From contig NZ_NCSY01000006.1 of NCBI RefSeq assembly GCF_002156875.1, forward strand, positions 310,001-374,000: a DNA stretch of 64,000 nucleotides, read 5' to 3'. The position numbers and the translations under genes are program-made. Below, piece by piece: positions 1-8,038 of the stretch. A model generated the notes under the pieces. It had not been told where the DNA came from and searched no databases. It was given only the letters and a program-made list of their open reading frames with translations. Origin of the DNA: Bacillus sp. EAC. GTDB lineage: Bacteria; Bacillota; Bacilli; Bacillales; Bacillaceae_G. Within the stretch, counting starts at the first letter, position 1. Every line of letters begins with the position of its first letter.

Positions 1-119
1 TTCTTTTTTTCGATAGAGTGTGATGTAAATACTCTAGCCTCAGATGGTGTCTCGTCAATCTCTTCTTCAATCTCATTAAGGCTATTTCCCCTAAATAGGC
101 TCTTTAACCATTTTTTCAT
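1..119 (-). CDS. Unidentified protein, N-terminal 39 codons only
   Basis: The gene runs off the left edge of the window. The visible N-terminus begins MKKWLKSLFRGNSLNEIEEE, basic for about ten residues and then acidic. A purine-rich stretch (GAGAGAGTGAG) just before the ATG could serve as a weak ribosome site. Short basic/hydrophobic starts of this kind are seen in GerA-type germination proteins and DNA translocases, but nothing here is diagnostic, so no function is assigned. Confidence 0.5.
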   Translation of the reverse strand, partial: MKKWLKSLFRGNSLNEIEEEIDETPSEARVFTSHSIEKK

Positions 120-656
120 TTTTCTCACTCTCTCTATTTCAATTCATATCTTCTATTTTACCATGTGACATAGTGACAAAAAACACAATATTATTACAAA
201 TTACGCTATGACTAATATATTTTTATTGCAATCTTTTAATTTAATAAAATGGTTGTAATTTTTTTATCGTAAGTTGATTAAAAATGTTATATATTTTTTC
301 CAATTTTCATTCTAATTTTGTTGCTATTTTAAAAGAAAATTAGTTGATTTCCACTCCAGGATAAATGCTACACACTCCATCTTTAACTGCAATTTTTCTC
401 GTATGAAAACCTTATTCAAAACAAAAAACTTTTAAAGAAGAAAACAAAAAAAAGAGCTGACACAGTCAGCCCATAAATTTTACTAATATTACACTGTTGA
501 TGTTCATTTGATTCCTATTTCTAAAAACAACTTAATATAAAATTGACTTGTTTATGCATGCATTACATATCCACCTTTTCGTCAAAATGAAACTGAATCA
601 AAAATTTAGTTTTTATACAAACTAAGCTATATTTGATATCCAAAAAGGAGAATCTT
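120..656. other. AT-rich intergenic region with repeat fragment
   Basis: No gene is supported in these 537 bases. Positions 343-368 match, in reverse orientation, the terminal part of the dispersed repeat seen intact at 59190-59318 (GATTTCCACTCCAGGAT). A minus-strand terminator lies at 446-470 with no obvious gene feeding it. The rest is AT-rich and probably holds the gpmA promoter. Confidence 0.5.
446..470 (-). terminator. Orphan Rho-independent terminator
   Basis: On the minus strand GCTGAC-TGT-GTCAGC is followed by TCTTTTTTTT. The next gene upstream on that strand lies beyond gpmA, so the terminator would end an unannotated transcript from 475-650 or antisense RNA from gpmA. Confidence 0.5.
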
Positions 657-1448
657 ATGATTAAGCTCGTTCTTATACGCCACGGCGAAAGCCTATGGAA
701 TGTTGAAAATCGTTTTACTGGATGGACCGATGTGGATTTATCGAAGAGAGGATTAACTGAGGCAAGAGAAGCTGGTATTATTTTAAGAAAGAACGGATAT
801 ACATTTGATCTTGCATATACATCTTATTTAAAAAGAGCAATTCGTACTTTATGGATTATTTTGCACGAAATAGATTTCATGTGGGTACCAGTTTACAAAA
901 CTTGGAGATTGAATGAACGTCACTACGGTTCGCTGCAGGGACTAGACAAAGAAGAGACTGCGAAACAATACGGTGAAGAACAAGTACAGACTTGGAGAAG
1001 ATCTATGGATGTACGACCTCCTTCATTGGAGACAAATGATCCCAGATATGAAATAAATGAACCTCGCTATAAAGACTTAAAGGATAACGAATTTCCTCTT
1101 ACAGAAAGTCTTGAGGATACAGAAAAGCGTGTAATGACATATTGGAACGAGTCAATTGAACCTGCATTGAGAAACAATCAAAAAGTGATTATCTCCGCGC
1201 ACGGTAATACTTTAAGAGCGATCGTCCATTATCTAGACCAAGTTTCCGCTGACGGAATAGCCTCTTTAAATATACCGACAAGTATACCTTTAGTGTATGA
1301 ATTGGATGACAATTTAAAGCCGATAAGACATTACTATTTAAGTTTAGATGGGGAAGTTCCTTCAGGAGTAATTCCAAAGCATATTCCTCCCGAACTACTC
1401 GACAATGAAGGGAACAGTGATCCTCATATTAGTCCTCAGGAGGAATAA
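657..1448 (+). CDS. gpmA: 2,3-bisphosphoglycerate-dependent phosphoglycerate mutase
   Basis: Cytosolic glycolytic/gluconeogenic enzyme interconverting 3- and 2-phosphoglycerate. The 263-residue protein opens with the histidine-phosphatase signature LIRHGES (catalytic His9). It then shows TGWTDVDLS, the acid residue Glu87 in LNERHYG, and the second histidine H182 in SAHGNTLRA. Length is slightly above the usual 230-250. An in-frame TTG lies at 633, but the SD AAAAAGGAG sits between it and the ATG at 657, which fixes the start. It is a single gene closed by a strong terminator. Bacilli usually also carry a cofactor-independent mutase elsewhere; whether this strain does cannot be seen here. Confidence 0.9.
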   Translation: MIKLVLIRHGESLWNVENRFTGWTDVDLSKRGLTEAREAGIILRKNGYTFDLAYTSYLKRAIRTLWIILHEIDFMWVPVYKTWRLNERHYGSLQGLDKEETAKQYGEEQVQTWRRSMDVRPPSLETNDPRYEINEPRYKDLKDNEFPLTESLEDTEKRVMTYWNESIEPALRNNQKVIISAHGNTLRAIVHYLDQVSADGIASLNIPTSIPLVYELDDNLKPIRHYYLSLDGEVPSGVIPKHIPPELLDNEGNSDPHISPQEE

Positions 1449-1500
1449 TAATCATCTATACATGTAGATGTTAAAAAGGAAAATCACTTTGATTTCCTCA

Positions 1501-1531
1501 GGCTGTCGAAAAAGTCGACAGCCTTTCTTTT
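1501..1531 (+). terminator. Terminator of gpmA
   Basis: Perfect 9-bp stem GGCTGTCGA/TCGACAGCC with an AAAAG loop, followed by a T-rich run. Confidence 0.85.
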
Positions 1532-1658
1532 ATTGATTAATTTCGTATACTTTGTTTCTATTTATAAAAGTGATCTTATTTGTTTGCTTCATAAAATTTA
1601 TTCTCGTGAATTTGAAAACATATACCCACTCAATACTACTCATACAAGCTAAGCTAGT

Positions 1659-3029
1659 TTACTGAAATAAATTAACATCTAAGCGATATGAATGCTCTTT
1701 ATTTAATATTTTACCTAAATAAATACCACTTGCCGCTGCTTGTGATAATGAATGAGTAACTCCTGAACAGTCTCCTATTACAAATAGACCTTGAATACTA
1801 GTTTCGAAATTTGTATTCGATTCTATAATTGGAGAGTAAAACTTTCCATCAATCCCATATAGTAGCGTATCTTCATCTATCTCTTCTTCAATAAACATCT
1901 CTAATTGATTTAAAAACCCTTGTACGATCTGAAGATATAAAGCTGGAACGTCATTAATCAGTTCACCAAATTCAGCTTCTAAACTAGGTTTTACACGATT
2001 GTTTGTCATTTTTTCTTTTGTTGTTGGCTCTCCGTTTTTTAAATCACCTAGCCGTTGTACGAGTATACGATCTGAACCTTTATTAATTTTTCCAATCACT
2101 TCATGTGCATACTTATTTGCTTCCTGAAGCGTTTTAAAATAAGTTGGTGTAAATAAGGTAAAATTTAAATTTGAAGTTCCTGTATCTTGTTCTCTAAAAT
2201 TCTGACCATCCGGCATAACTAAACCTTCTTGGTATTTACGTACAATTCTTCCTTTCGGATTCATACAATATGTAGTTGATATACTATTTTCAAATTCATA
2301 AGCAAGTTTCGTTTCAAACGTTTCCTGTAAAATTGATCGTAGCTGCTGCTCTTTCATCTCTACCCGAATACCTAAGTCCAAACGGGTTTTACCTTGCTTA
2401 ACACCTAGAGACGAACACTGCTTATTTAACCATTCTGTTCCTGAACGGCCAGTTGCTAAAACGATTTTCTGAGATTGTATATTCCCTCGATTAGTCATTA
2501 AAGTAAAAATATTATCTTCTTTCTTTATTTCCTGTACGTCGACCTCAAACTTTATATCAATTTTGTTAGATAACACATTATAAATCTCTTGGAAAATTTT
2601 TGCTGAAAGAGATGTTCCCAAATGCCTAACCTCAGTAGTTAACATTTGCAAGCTACACGTTTCCGCTTTCCTTGCTAGTTGTTGATTTACTGTTGAATAT
2701 TTTTCAACGGAGCTTCCTCCATAACGACAAATAATTTCGTCTACTTCATCCATTAAATGCAAAAGATTTTCTCTTCCTACTTTTTGCTCTAATTCTCCAC
2801 CAAAATCACTTGTATAATTAAACTTACCTTCTGATTTGCCTAGACCAGCAAACCCAAAGTATTTTCCGCATACATTACAATCACATTTTTCCCCTCGATC
2901 TAAAGGGCATTCTCTCTCCTCTAAAGACTTACCTTTTTCAAGAATTAATACTTTTTGATTACATTGAGCCAATTTATAAGCTAAAAAAATGCTGCTAACT
3001 CCTGAGCCAATAATTGTAATGTCATACAT
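1659..3029 (-). CDS. FAD-dependent dehydrogenase, COG2509-like
   Basis: A 456-residue flavoprotein. The N-terminus carries a Rossmann dinucleotide-binding motif (IIGSGVSSIFLAYKLA) followed by an acidic strand end (VLILEKG). A cysteine cluster CDCNVCG near residue 50 precedes GFAGLGKSEGKFNYTSDFGG. The segment LATGRSGTEWL lies mid-protein and a second FAD-contact motif, FVIGDCSGVTHSLSQAAASG, near the C-terminus. These are typical of the COG2509 family of uncharacterised FAD-dependent oxidoreductases. The substrate is unknown. SD AGAAGGTGTG precedes the ATG. It stands alone between convergent gpmA and the DUF1003 gene. Confidence 0.75.
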   Translation of the reverse strand: MYDITIIGSGVSSIFLAYKLAQCNQKVLILEKGKSLEERECPLDRGEKCDCNVCGKYFGFAGLGKSEGKFNYTSDFGGELEQKVGRENLLHLMDEVDEIICRYGGSSVEKYSTVNQQLARKAETCSLQMLTTEVRHLGTSLSAKIFQEIYNVLSNKIDIKFEVDVQEIKKEDNIFTLMTNRGNIQSQKIVLATGRSGTEWLNKQCSSLGVKQGKTRLDLGIRVEMKEQQLRSILQETFETKLAYEFENSISTTYCMNPKGRIVRKYQEGLVMPDGQNFREQDTGTSNLNFTLFTPTYFKTLQEANKYAHEVIGKINKGSDRILVQRLGDLKNGEPTTKEKMTNNRVKPSLEAEFGELINDVPALYLQIVQGFLNQLEMFIEEEIDEDTLLYGIDGKFYSPIIESNTNFETSIQGLFVIGDCSGVTHSLSQAAASGIYLGKILNKEHSYRLDVNLFQ

Positions 3030-3165
3030 TCTTACACACCTTCTTAATTTAACTAATTAATTATAAGATTATTTTACAATAGGTTCATGATGTTGAGATA
3101 GTAGACAATTTTCCCCCTAAACCTTTTTTATAAAAAACACTCTATTAGAAAAGAACTATAAATTA

Positions 3166-3194
3166 AAAAGGCTCCCAATCTATGAGAGCCTCAT
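3166..3194 (-). terminator. Terminator of the DUF1003 gene
   Basis: On the minus strand GGCTCTC and GGGAGCC form a 7-bp stem (one G-U pair) followed by TTTTT. Confidence 0.7.
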
Positions 3195-3204
3195 GCTATA
3201 GAAA

Positions 3205-3756
3205 TCACATTTCTTTTTTCTGTTGTTTTAGTAATTCTTTAATCTCTGATAATTGACTTTCAATATTACCAAGACGTCTTTGCATATCATCAATCTCTTG
3301 TTCTGCTTTATAATTAATTGCAAAATCGATTACTGATTCGTGTTTATCACGTAATGCTTGACGATTTTGACTCATCATAATGACAGGTGCCTGAAATGCA
3401 GCTATAAAAGATAAGCATAAATTCAAAAGTATAAAAGGTGGTGAATCAAAATGAAATCCCTTTGTAAACGATATACTATTAAATAATATCCAGCAGGCAA
3501 GAGTACATCCAAACCAAATTATGAATTTCCAACTGCCTCCAAATTGTGCAATTTTATCTGCAATTCGATCTGACCACTTCGTTCGTTGCGTGTAATCACT
3601 ATTTAATTGGTTAAGAATTTCCGTCTCATACCGGTCGACAAGTCGATCAATTCTTGATAAGTTTTCCTGGTTTAAATCGATATCAAATCCTTGAATTTTC
3701 TTCGTCTTTTTTTCTTGCTTTTTAAAATTAATTTGCTTCCAAATGTTTTGAACCAT
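3205..3756 (-). CDS. DUF1003 family membrane protein
   Basis: A 183-residue protein. A basic, charged N-terminal region of about 60 residues leads to DRIADKIAQFGGSWKFI, a hallmark of DUF1003. Two membrane segments follow (about 75-93 and 105-125; FIIWFGCTLACWILFNSI and FILLNLCLSFIAAFQAPVIM), then SQNRQ and a C-terminal coiled coil (RRLGNIESQLSEIKELLKQQ). The biochemical role of DUF1003 is not established. The gene is preceded by a leader with its own small reading frame and alternative hairpins that can mask its SD (GGAGGAGG, 8 bases before the ATG), so expression is probably controlled after initiation of transcription. Confidence 0.8.
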   Translation of the reverse strand: MVQNIWKQINFKKQEKKTKKIQGFDIDLNQENLSRIDRLVDRYETEILNQLNSDYTQRTKWSDRIADKIAQFGGSWKFIIWFGCTLACWILFNSISFTKGFHFDSPPFILLNLCLSFIAAFQAPVIMMSQNRQALRDKHESVIDFAINYKAEQEIDDMQRRLGNIESQLSEIKELLKQQKKEM

Positions 3757-3866
3757 TTCAAAAACCTCCTCCTTTTTAAGAGGAAGTCATTTTTCAAAAG
3801 CTTATTAAGTGGATTCTATTTTATGCAGTAACCCACCATGGTTATTCAGTTGATAGACTTCCTCTG
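3757..3866 (-). promoter_or_regulatory. Alternative-hairpin leader controlling the DUF1003 SD
   Basis: In RNA orientation three segments compete. Segment A, AGAGGAAGUC (3865-3856), lies inside the leader reading frame. Segment B, GACUUCCUCU (3788-3779), is its exact 10-base complement. Segment C, GAGGAGG (in 3771-3765), is the SD and pairs with the CUUCCUC part of B over a TTAAAAAG loop, extendable to about 9 pairs. Pairing A:B frees the SD and pairing B:C hides it. A ribosome translating or stalled on the leader would block A. The arrangement is seen in the sequence; the switching is inferred. Confidence 0.6.
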
Positions 3867-3909
3867 GTGTCGATGACTTATCCGACTCCCCTATACTGGG
3901 ACTACTCAT
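3805..3909 (-). CDS. 34-residue leader peptide of the DUF1003 gene
   Basis: A short open frame starting MSSPSIGESDKSSTPEEVYQ and ending HKIEST. It has a good SD (AGGTGA) nine bases before its ATG and ends 48 bases before the DUF1003 start. A -10-like TATAAT lies at 3952-3947, so the transcript would begin about 30 bases before this ATG. The peptide is acidic/proline-containing in its first half. It spans segment A of the alternative hairpins, which suggests a regulatory leader peptide rather than a free-standing protein. No homologue is recalled. Confidence 0.5.
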   Translation of the reverse strand: MSSPSIGESDKSSTPEEVYQLNNHGGLLHKIEST

Positions 3910-4078
3910 AAAACAGTTTCACCTCGCTTTTTTTTCATACCATATCATTATATGTTAACTTTTTAGTTTGGACTATACTATTCTATTAGAATATCAACGA
4001 TACTATCATTTTGATTGAAGTTCATTAAATTCTCCATTACTAATTAAAGTCTTATTTAAATAATTAATTACTTTCTTT

Positions 4079-4795
4079 TTAGGAGAAAAACGTCCTATTT
4101 CTCGCTGAATTTACTGGAGGATTTAAAATGACTTGTGTAACATGGCATAATGAAAAAGCCACTCTAATCGTATCAGCACCATCATTAATCGTTAATAAGC
4201 CAATTACAATTCCTAGACCTGTTCCCTCCACTAGAAAGTTCTCAGCTAACGAGCCATTACTAACCTTTATACTTACTCTTGCACCGATAAGTGTATTAAA
4301 TAATTCTCTTAAAGGTCTTTCACGACAATCACATTCACACCCAGAGTCAATAGGCGGAATTAAGATAATACGTGGCCCAGGAGGAATGAATCCTGTAGCT
4401 ATGACATCTGCTATTGTGACGACAGAATTTGTGACTCCATCTGTTACAAAAGCTAAAAAGTCATTGACTGAGGTCGGTGTAACCATTGATAGAGATGGTT
4501 CCGTGTTTGGAGTATCTGCTACAGTTAGAATGATCACTGTTTCTCCAATAAGTTGCTGTAAAACATTTTGCATTGGGGTAACGCAGCAATCACAAAGACA
4601 TCCCTCAGCTTCCCCAGTTGCGCCTGTCGCTCCAGTTACACCTGGTAGTCCAGTTGGACCGGTCGCACCAGTCGCACCTCTTTTCCCTCTCTTTCCTTCG
4701 TCTCCTTCTTCACCTCTTCGTCCTCTTACTCCCGGTGGTCCTGTTGGTCCTGTTGGTCCTGTTGGTCCCGTTGGTCTTTTTGGTATTGGTGACAA
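4079..4795 (-). CDS. Collagen-like spore-surface protein
   Basis: About 238 residues. After a short leader (MSPIPKRP) comes a Gly-X-Y region of about 55 residues, with [10 protein letters not shown], a charged block of [10 protein letters not shown] type, then [10 protein letters not shown]. The rest is globular and contains two related halves. Each begins with a cysteine cluster (CLCDCC; CECDC), followed by a helix and 'LIGxxVxIxV', and each ends in a hydrophobic beta-rich stretch. Such proteins form hair-like filaments on the exosporium in the B. cereus group (BclA family). The TTG at 4795 has SD GAGAGGTG six bases upstream, whereas the in-frame GTG at 4804 lies within that SD. It sits downstream of an Ena-like gene on the same strand. 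The surface location is inferred. Confidence 0.75.
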   Translation of the reverse strand: MSPIPKRPTGPTGPTGPTGPPGVRGRRGEEGDEGKRGKRGATGATGPTGLPGVTGATGATGEAEGCLCDCCVTPMQNVLQQLIGETVIILTVADTPNTEPSLSMVTPTSVNDFLAFVTDGVTNSVVTIADVIATGFIPPGPRIILIPPIDSGCECDCRERPLRELFNTLIGARVSIKVSNGSLAENFLVEGTGLGIVIGLLTINDGADTIRVAFSLCHVTQVILNPPVNSARNRTFFS

Positions 4796-4978
4796 TTGAA
4801 GCACCTCTCTCGTATAATATTTATATCTTTTTTTATCCTATGAAAATTGGACAAGTTGGTTCTTACAATAAGATAAATACATCTAAAAATGGATATGTTT
4901 AATTCTGCTTCAATCTCTTAAACTTCTAAAATAGATTAATTAATGTAGTAATCTACACAAATAGAAAAAATCATACAT

Positions 4979-5015
4979 AAAAAGGAGTACTTCTTGATGA
5001 AAAGTCCTCCTTTTT
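4979..5015 (-). terminator. Terminator after the Ena-like gene
   Basis: A 14-bp hairpin with one mismatch (AAAAAGGAG...CTCCTTTTT). It separates the Ena-like gene from the collagen-like gene, so the two are probably transcribed independently. Nearly symmetrical, it would work on both strands. Confidence 0.75.
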
Positions 5016-5037
5016 GACTTTAAATGCTAAGTCAGCT

Positions 5038-5388
5038 CTAAGCTAAAATACGTTTATAAAGCGTAATGCAGTAAGTGCCATTTGTTCCTGAAGGCACTTG
5101 TATTGAGAAAGAAGTCGGATTTTTTACTGCACTAGCAAACGTATTTCCGGGGGGAACAGGTCCGACTGGGGTTGTTGGAGGAGCAGCTGAAGAATTCACA
5201 GTACCTGTGACACTTGTAATGCTCGAAGCTGAATTAAAAATCTCAAAAGTCCCTTCAAAATAATCGCCAAGAGGGGCGTTAAATACTATCTCATCAGTTA
5301 CCCCGATAGTCGAGCCATTAAAGTTACCACAAATTCGTTCTTGAAATATTTGAGCCGGAGGACAACAAGATCCATTTGAACCGCACAT
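5038..5388 (-). CDS. Putative endospore appendage (Ena-like, DUF3992) subunit
   Basis: A 116-residue protein with no signal peptide. The N-terminal connector contains vicinal cysteines followed ten residues later by a third (CCPPAQIFQERIC), as in the CC-Xm-C motif of Ena pilins, whose N-terminal cysteines crosslink stacked subunits. A beta-rich body follows with Ser/Thr/Gly/Pro runs and the C-terminal strand GTYCITLYKRIL with a fourth cysteine. Length and layout fit DUF3992/Ena proteins of the B. cereus group, whose fibres decorate spores. Start: ATG with GGAAGGA about ten bases upstream. The family assignment is from memory of motif and architecture, so it is tentative. Confidence 0.65.
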   Translation of the reverse strand: MCGSNGSCCPPAQIFQERICGNFNGSTIGVTDEIVFNAPLGDYFEGTFEIFNSASSITSVTGTVNSSAAPPTTPVGPVPPGNTFASAVKNPTSFSIQVPSGTNGTYCITLYKRILA

Positions 5389-5903
5389 AATATCTAATTC
5401 CTTCCAAATAAATAGTCGATAGCTTGTACATCAAACCATATTTCATTAGATGCTGTGATTACTATTTTGTTGAACAAATAACTCTTTATTAATTTGGGGG
5501 AATTACTATTTACTTAACTTAAACATTAGTTTAAAAAGCGGATTTTTGTTCGTACTTTACACTTCATCTGTTTTTTCTAATCCTTCTAATCCGTTCATTA
5601 CCCCTTAGATTTTCAACACCCGCTAGTCTCTTTCATTAAATATTGGCATTCATTTCATCGGATTATGGTGAGAAGACTCCATGTTTGTTTATTCATACAA
5701 CATAATTATTTGAACCCTTATTATATGTTTAAACAAGTTCTTTTGTTTGGACAAAAACTTGGGGGAATTCGTTCAAAATCGTCATTTTATTACACAAAAA
5801 AAAGACCACATTTCGGGTATCCCAATACGTGGCAAATTTATCTAGTGTGATTAAACTCGCGCGCTATTTTTAGTGAATAAAGAGTTCCGTAACTTCTCAT
5901 CTC
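5389..5903. other. Intergenic region; terminator, no gene
   Basis: The region holds the upstream sequence of the Ena-like gene and the terminator at 5796-5832. A 61-codon open frame on the plus strand has no SD and no recognisable composition. Nothing else is seen. Confidence 0.5.
5796..5832 (-). terminator. Terminator after the MaoC-like gene
   Basis: On the minus strand CCACGTATTGGG-ATA-CCCGAAATGTGG forms an interrupted hairpin followed by TCTTTTTTTT. Confidence 0.6.
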
Positions 5904-6285
5904 TTACTCGTCACGAATTATACCATGACTTGACCCTCTCATGACTTCCTTCCCTTTTTGATTATGATATACTGACTCAATTTCTACCTTTTTAAATCCC
6001 TCCATTTGTTCAATTTTTTTAATTGTAACTTCGCATGTTATCTTATCTCCACTAAAAACTGGTCGAATAAATTCGCTGACTAATTCTTTCGCGATGTAGT
6101 TTAAATCACCACCAATTTTTGTTCCAATACTGGCAGTTAATAAACCTTGAGCCATTAATCGTCCTTTTTCATCATATTCAACATGATGCTTACCTTGGTC
6201 ACCAGAAATACGTCCAAACTCCAAAATATCTTCTTTTAGTAAAAGTCCTCTCCCACGTCAAAATATCACCTTTTTTTAAATCCAT
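5904..6285 (-). pseudogene. MaoC-like hot-dog dehydratase, frameshifted
   Basis: From the ATG at 6285 (SD GGAGG) the frame reads MDLKKGDILTWERTFTK and then shifts. The continuation EDILEFGRISGDQGKHH lies one base out of register, as do the hydratase-like GLLTASIGTKIGG and the hot-dog core to position 5904. Removing one A from the AAAA run near 6237 restores a continuous 126-residue MaoC-type protein, matching the usual length of (R)-enoyl-acyl hydratase-like proteins. The present sequence allows only a fragment from the TTG at 6224. This may be true decay, a homopolymer sequencing error, or (less likely) recoding. Confidence 0.75.
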
Positions 6286-6323
6286 ACTTTCCTCCTTCTA
6301 TAACATTGATTAAGATGGCTTTT

Positions 6324-6847
6324 TCAAAACAAAATGATTACATACAGAATATAAATGAACAAAATAATGATAAGAATTCCCCAACAAGTCAAAACATGCG
6401 TTATACTATATACTTTTTTGAGATTCCTAATGAATAGGTCAATCACAAAGAAAATAATCGATGTCCATAAACTATAATAAGTTAGAACTGATGTGAAGAC
6501 TTTAAAATAAAGTGGAGCAAACCAAATAGAATATGAAAAACTGCAGAATAAAATAAATTCAACTTATCCGTTGTAAATCTAGAAAGAAATTTTGCGATTG
6601 AATCACTTAAATAGTAAGTTATCGTCCCGTAAAAAAAAATTATTGGAATGCTAAATAAAATATAAATCACTATAGATCCCATAGTATTAACAAAAAACTT
6701 ATTTAAAGAACTTATCTCATTTATGTCTACTTCAAATTGAGATATAGGCAGCATTATTCCTAATACAAAGCTAAACAATAAACTTGAAATAACACCTACA
6801 ATCATTTTTCGCTTAATGCCATTTTCGAACCCATTTGTATTAGACAA
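6324..6847 (-). pseudogene. Multi-pass membrane protein, frameshifted
   Basis: The frame from the ATG at 6847 encodes two or three membrane segments (MIVGVISSLLFSFVLGIML; IVIYILFSIPIIFFYGTITYY), then breaks off at 6482 after FHILFG. A different frame continues without stop to 6324 with SYSIWFAPLYFKVFTS, SLWTSIIFFVIDLF and GILIIILFIYILYVII, clearly more membrane helices. Adding one T to the TTTTT run near 6545-6549 joins them into a 174-residue protein. I do not recognise the family. Like its MaoC-like neighbour, the lesion sits at a homopolymer. Confidence 0.6.
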
Positions 6848-7078
6848 AGCTTAACATCCTTTTGAGGACTTAAATAAGGATCATTTTAATATATATTTTT
6901 TTCAAATAAATAAGATACCTTTAGTGTCAGTGTTTTTTATAAGAGTCTACCCTCCAGCCCCACAGATAGAGAGTCTGCCTGTTAAAATCATGAATGAAGA
7001 TCATTAATTCGTAGAGACTAACGTCAGATAAGAATCTCTTCACTGCTTACTTATCGAAATAAAAACGGAGGTCAAATA

Positions 7079-7243
7079 ATGAACCCGAAAAAGAAACCCC
7101 TTATAAGCGAGGAACAAATGAAAATGGATGCGAATCTAAATAATCTGGAACCAGGTGAGTCAGTAAACGAACATCGCGAAATCGAAACAGCAAATATTAC
7201 TTTAGCCGGAGAAGAAATTAAACAACAGAATAATAATTTATAA
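7079..7243 (+). CDS. Small charged hypothetical protein (54 residues)
   Basis: The frame starts MNPKKKPLISEEQMKMDANL and ends KQQNNNL. A strong SD (CGGAGG) and a strong terminator frame it as a real monocistronic gene. It is hydrophilic, with no cysteines or membrane segment, rich in Asn, Glu and Lys. That composition is common among small sporulation or stress proteins of bacilli, but I do not recognise the family. Confidence 0.6.
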   Translation: MNPKKKPLISEEQMKMDANLNNLEPGESVNEHREIETANITLAGEEIKQQNNNL

Positions 7244-7245
7244 AG

Positions 7246-7280
7246 AAAAATCCTCCAATGTTATATTTGGAGGATTTTTT
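7246..7280 (+). terminator. Terminator of the 54-residue gene
   Basis: AAAATCCTCCAA...TTTGGAGGATTTTTT hairpin with a 7-base loop and T-run, three bases after the stop codon. Confidence 0.85.
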
Positions 7281-7333
7281 AAAATTATCCAATCTCAGAA
7301 AGGGGTCAATTTTTTTCGTTAGACACATCATTT

Positions 7334-7438
7334 TTAAATATAACGACCACTATTTTCAGCAATGATGAACTCCCTCTTTGAAAATATTTCTAGTGTTTCT
7401 ATTGCATGAACTATTGACTCTAATGGTCTATCGATCAT
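7334..7438 (-). CDS. Possible small protein (34 residues)
   Basis: An open frame MIDRPLESIVHAIETLEIFS... with SD TTAGGAGAG five bases before its ATG, about 55 bases downstream of the GNAT gene on the same strand. It could be a small co-transcribed gene or the leftover N-terminus of a longer one. No family is recognised. Confidence 0.35.
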   Translation of the reverse strand: MIDRPLESIVHAIETLEIFSKREFIIAENSGRYI

Positions 7439-7492
7439 CTATACTCTCCTAAGTTAATGGAATCTATTTGAATATTCCCTCATTTCATAATA

Positions 7493-8038
7493 TCAGTCGC
7501 TGAATCTTCCCATCACAATCGTATTATAATAATTGCCGTCAGAAAGTACTTTGTCCTTTTTTAATACACCTTCTATTTCAAATCCTAACTTTTTATAAAG
7601 TTCAATTGCTTTATCATTTGTTTCTAAAACATTTAACGTTATTTTTTTAATTTCGCTAGAATCAGCCCAAGAGATCGATTCTTTTAAAAGATTTTTCCCT
7701 ACACCATATCCCCAAAAATCTTTTAAAACACATACTCCGAATTCTACTTTATGAGAAAATCTCTTCAATTGCTTTCCTTCGCATCTTGAAAAACCGACTA
7801 TCTTATCATGAATTACTGCAACTAAAAATAGACTACTTTTACCTTCAGTGTCAGTTTTGATGATTTCTTCAAATCCAGGAATATCAATAAATCCCTCACC
7901 CTGTTCTCTATCCAAATTTTCAGTCTCTCCATCAATTTGTAATCTGATTTCAGACAATTCTTTTGCGTCCTTTTCAATTGCCGATCTAATGATATAGCTA
8001 ATTCCATTACTATAAAATTCTCGTTTATTAATTTTCAT
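7493..8038 (-). CDS. GNAT family N-acetyltransferase
   Basis: A 181-residue GCN5-related acetyltransferase using acetyl-CoA. The N-terminal strand YIIRSAIEKDAKELSEIR is typical. The acetyl-CoA pyrophosphate loop is GYGVGKNLL (about 113-121) after the beta4 strand VEFGVCVLKDFW. LNVLETNDKAIELYKKLGFEIEG gives the beta5/alpha4 region. It is RimI/YjaB-like and its substrate is unknown. SD TAGGAGGA precedes the ATG. It stands alone. Confidence 0.8.
   Translation of the reverse strand: MKINKREFYSNGISYIIRSAIEKDAKELSEIRLQIDGETENLDREQGEGFIDIPGFEEIIKTDTEGKSSLFLVAVIHDKIVGFSRCEGKQLKRFSHKVEFGVCVLKDFWGYGVGKNLLKESISWADSSEIKKITLNVLETNDKAIELYKKLGFEIEGVLKKDKVLSDGNYYNTIVMGRFSD

Noticed and set aside
3757-3925. 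M-box (Mg2+) or yybP-ykoY riboswitch before the DUF1003 gene
   Set aside because: CATCGACA and GGGGAGT recall those elements, but the conserved cores and order of helices are absent.
4128-4799. Long plus-strand open frame opposite the collagen-like gene
   Set aside because: The Gly-Pro-Thr repeats of the minus-strand gene leave the opposite strand open; the product has no SD or sensible composition.
5665-5850. 61-codon plus-strand frame
   Set aside because: No SD, low-complexity composition, and it runs through a minus-strand terminator.
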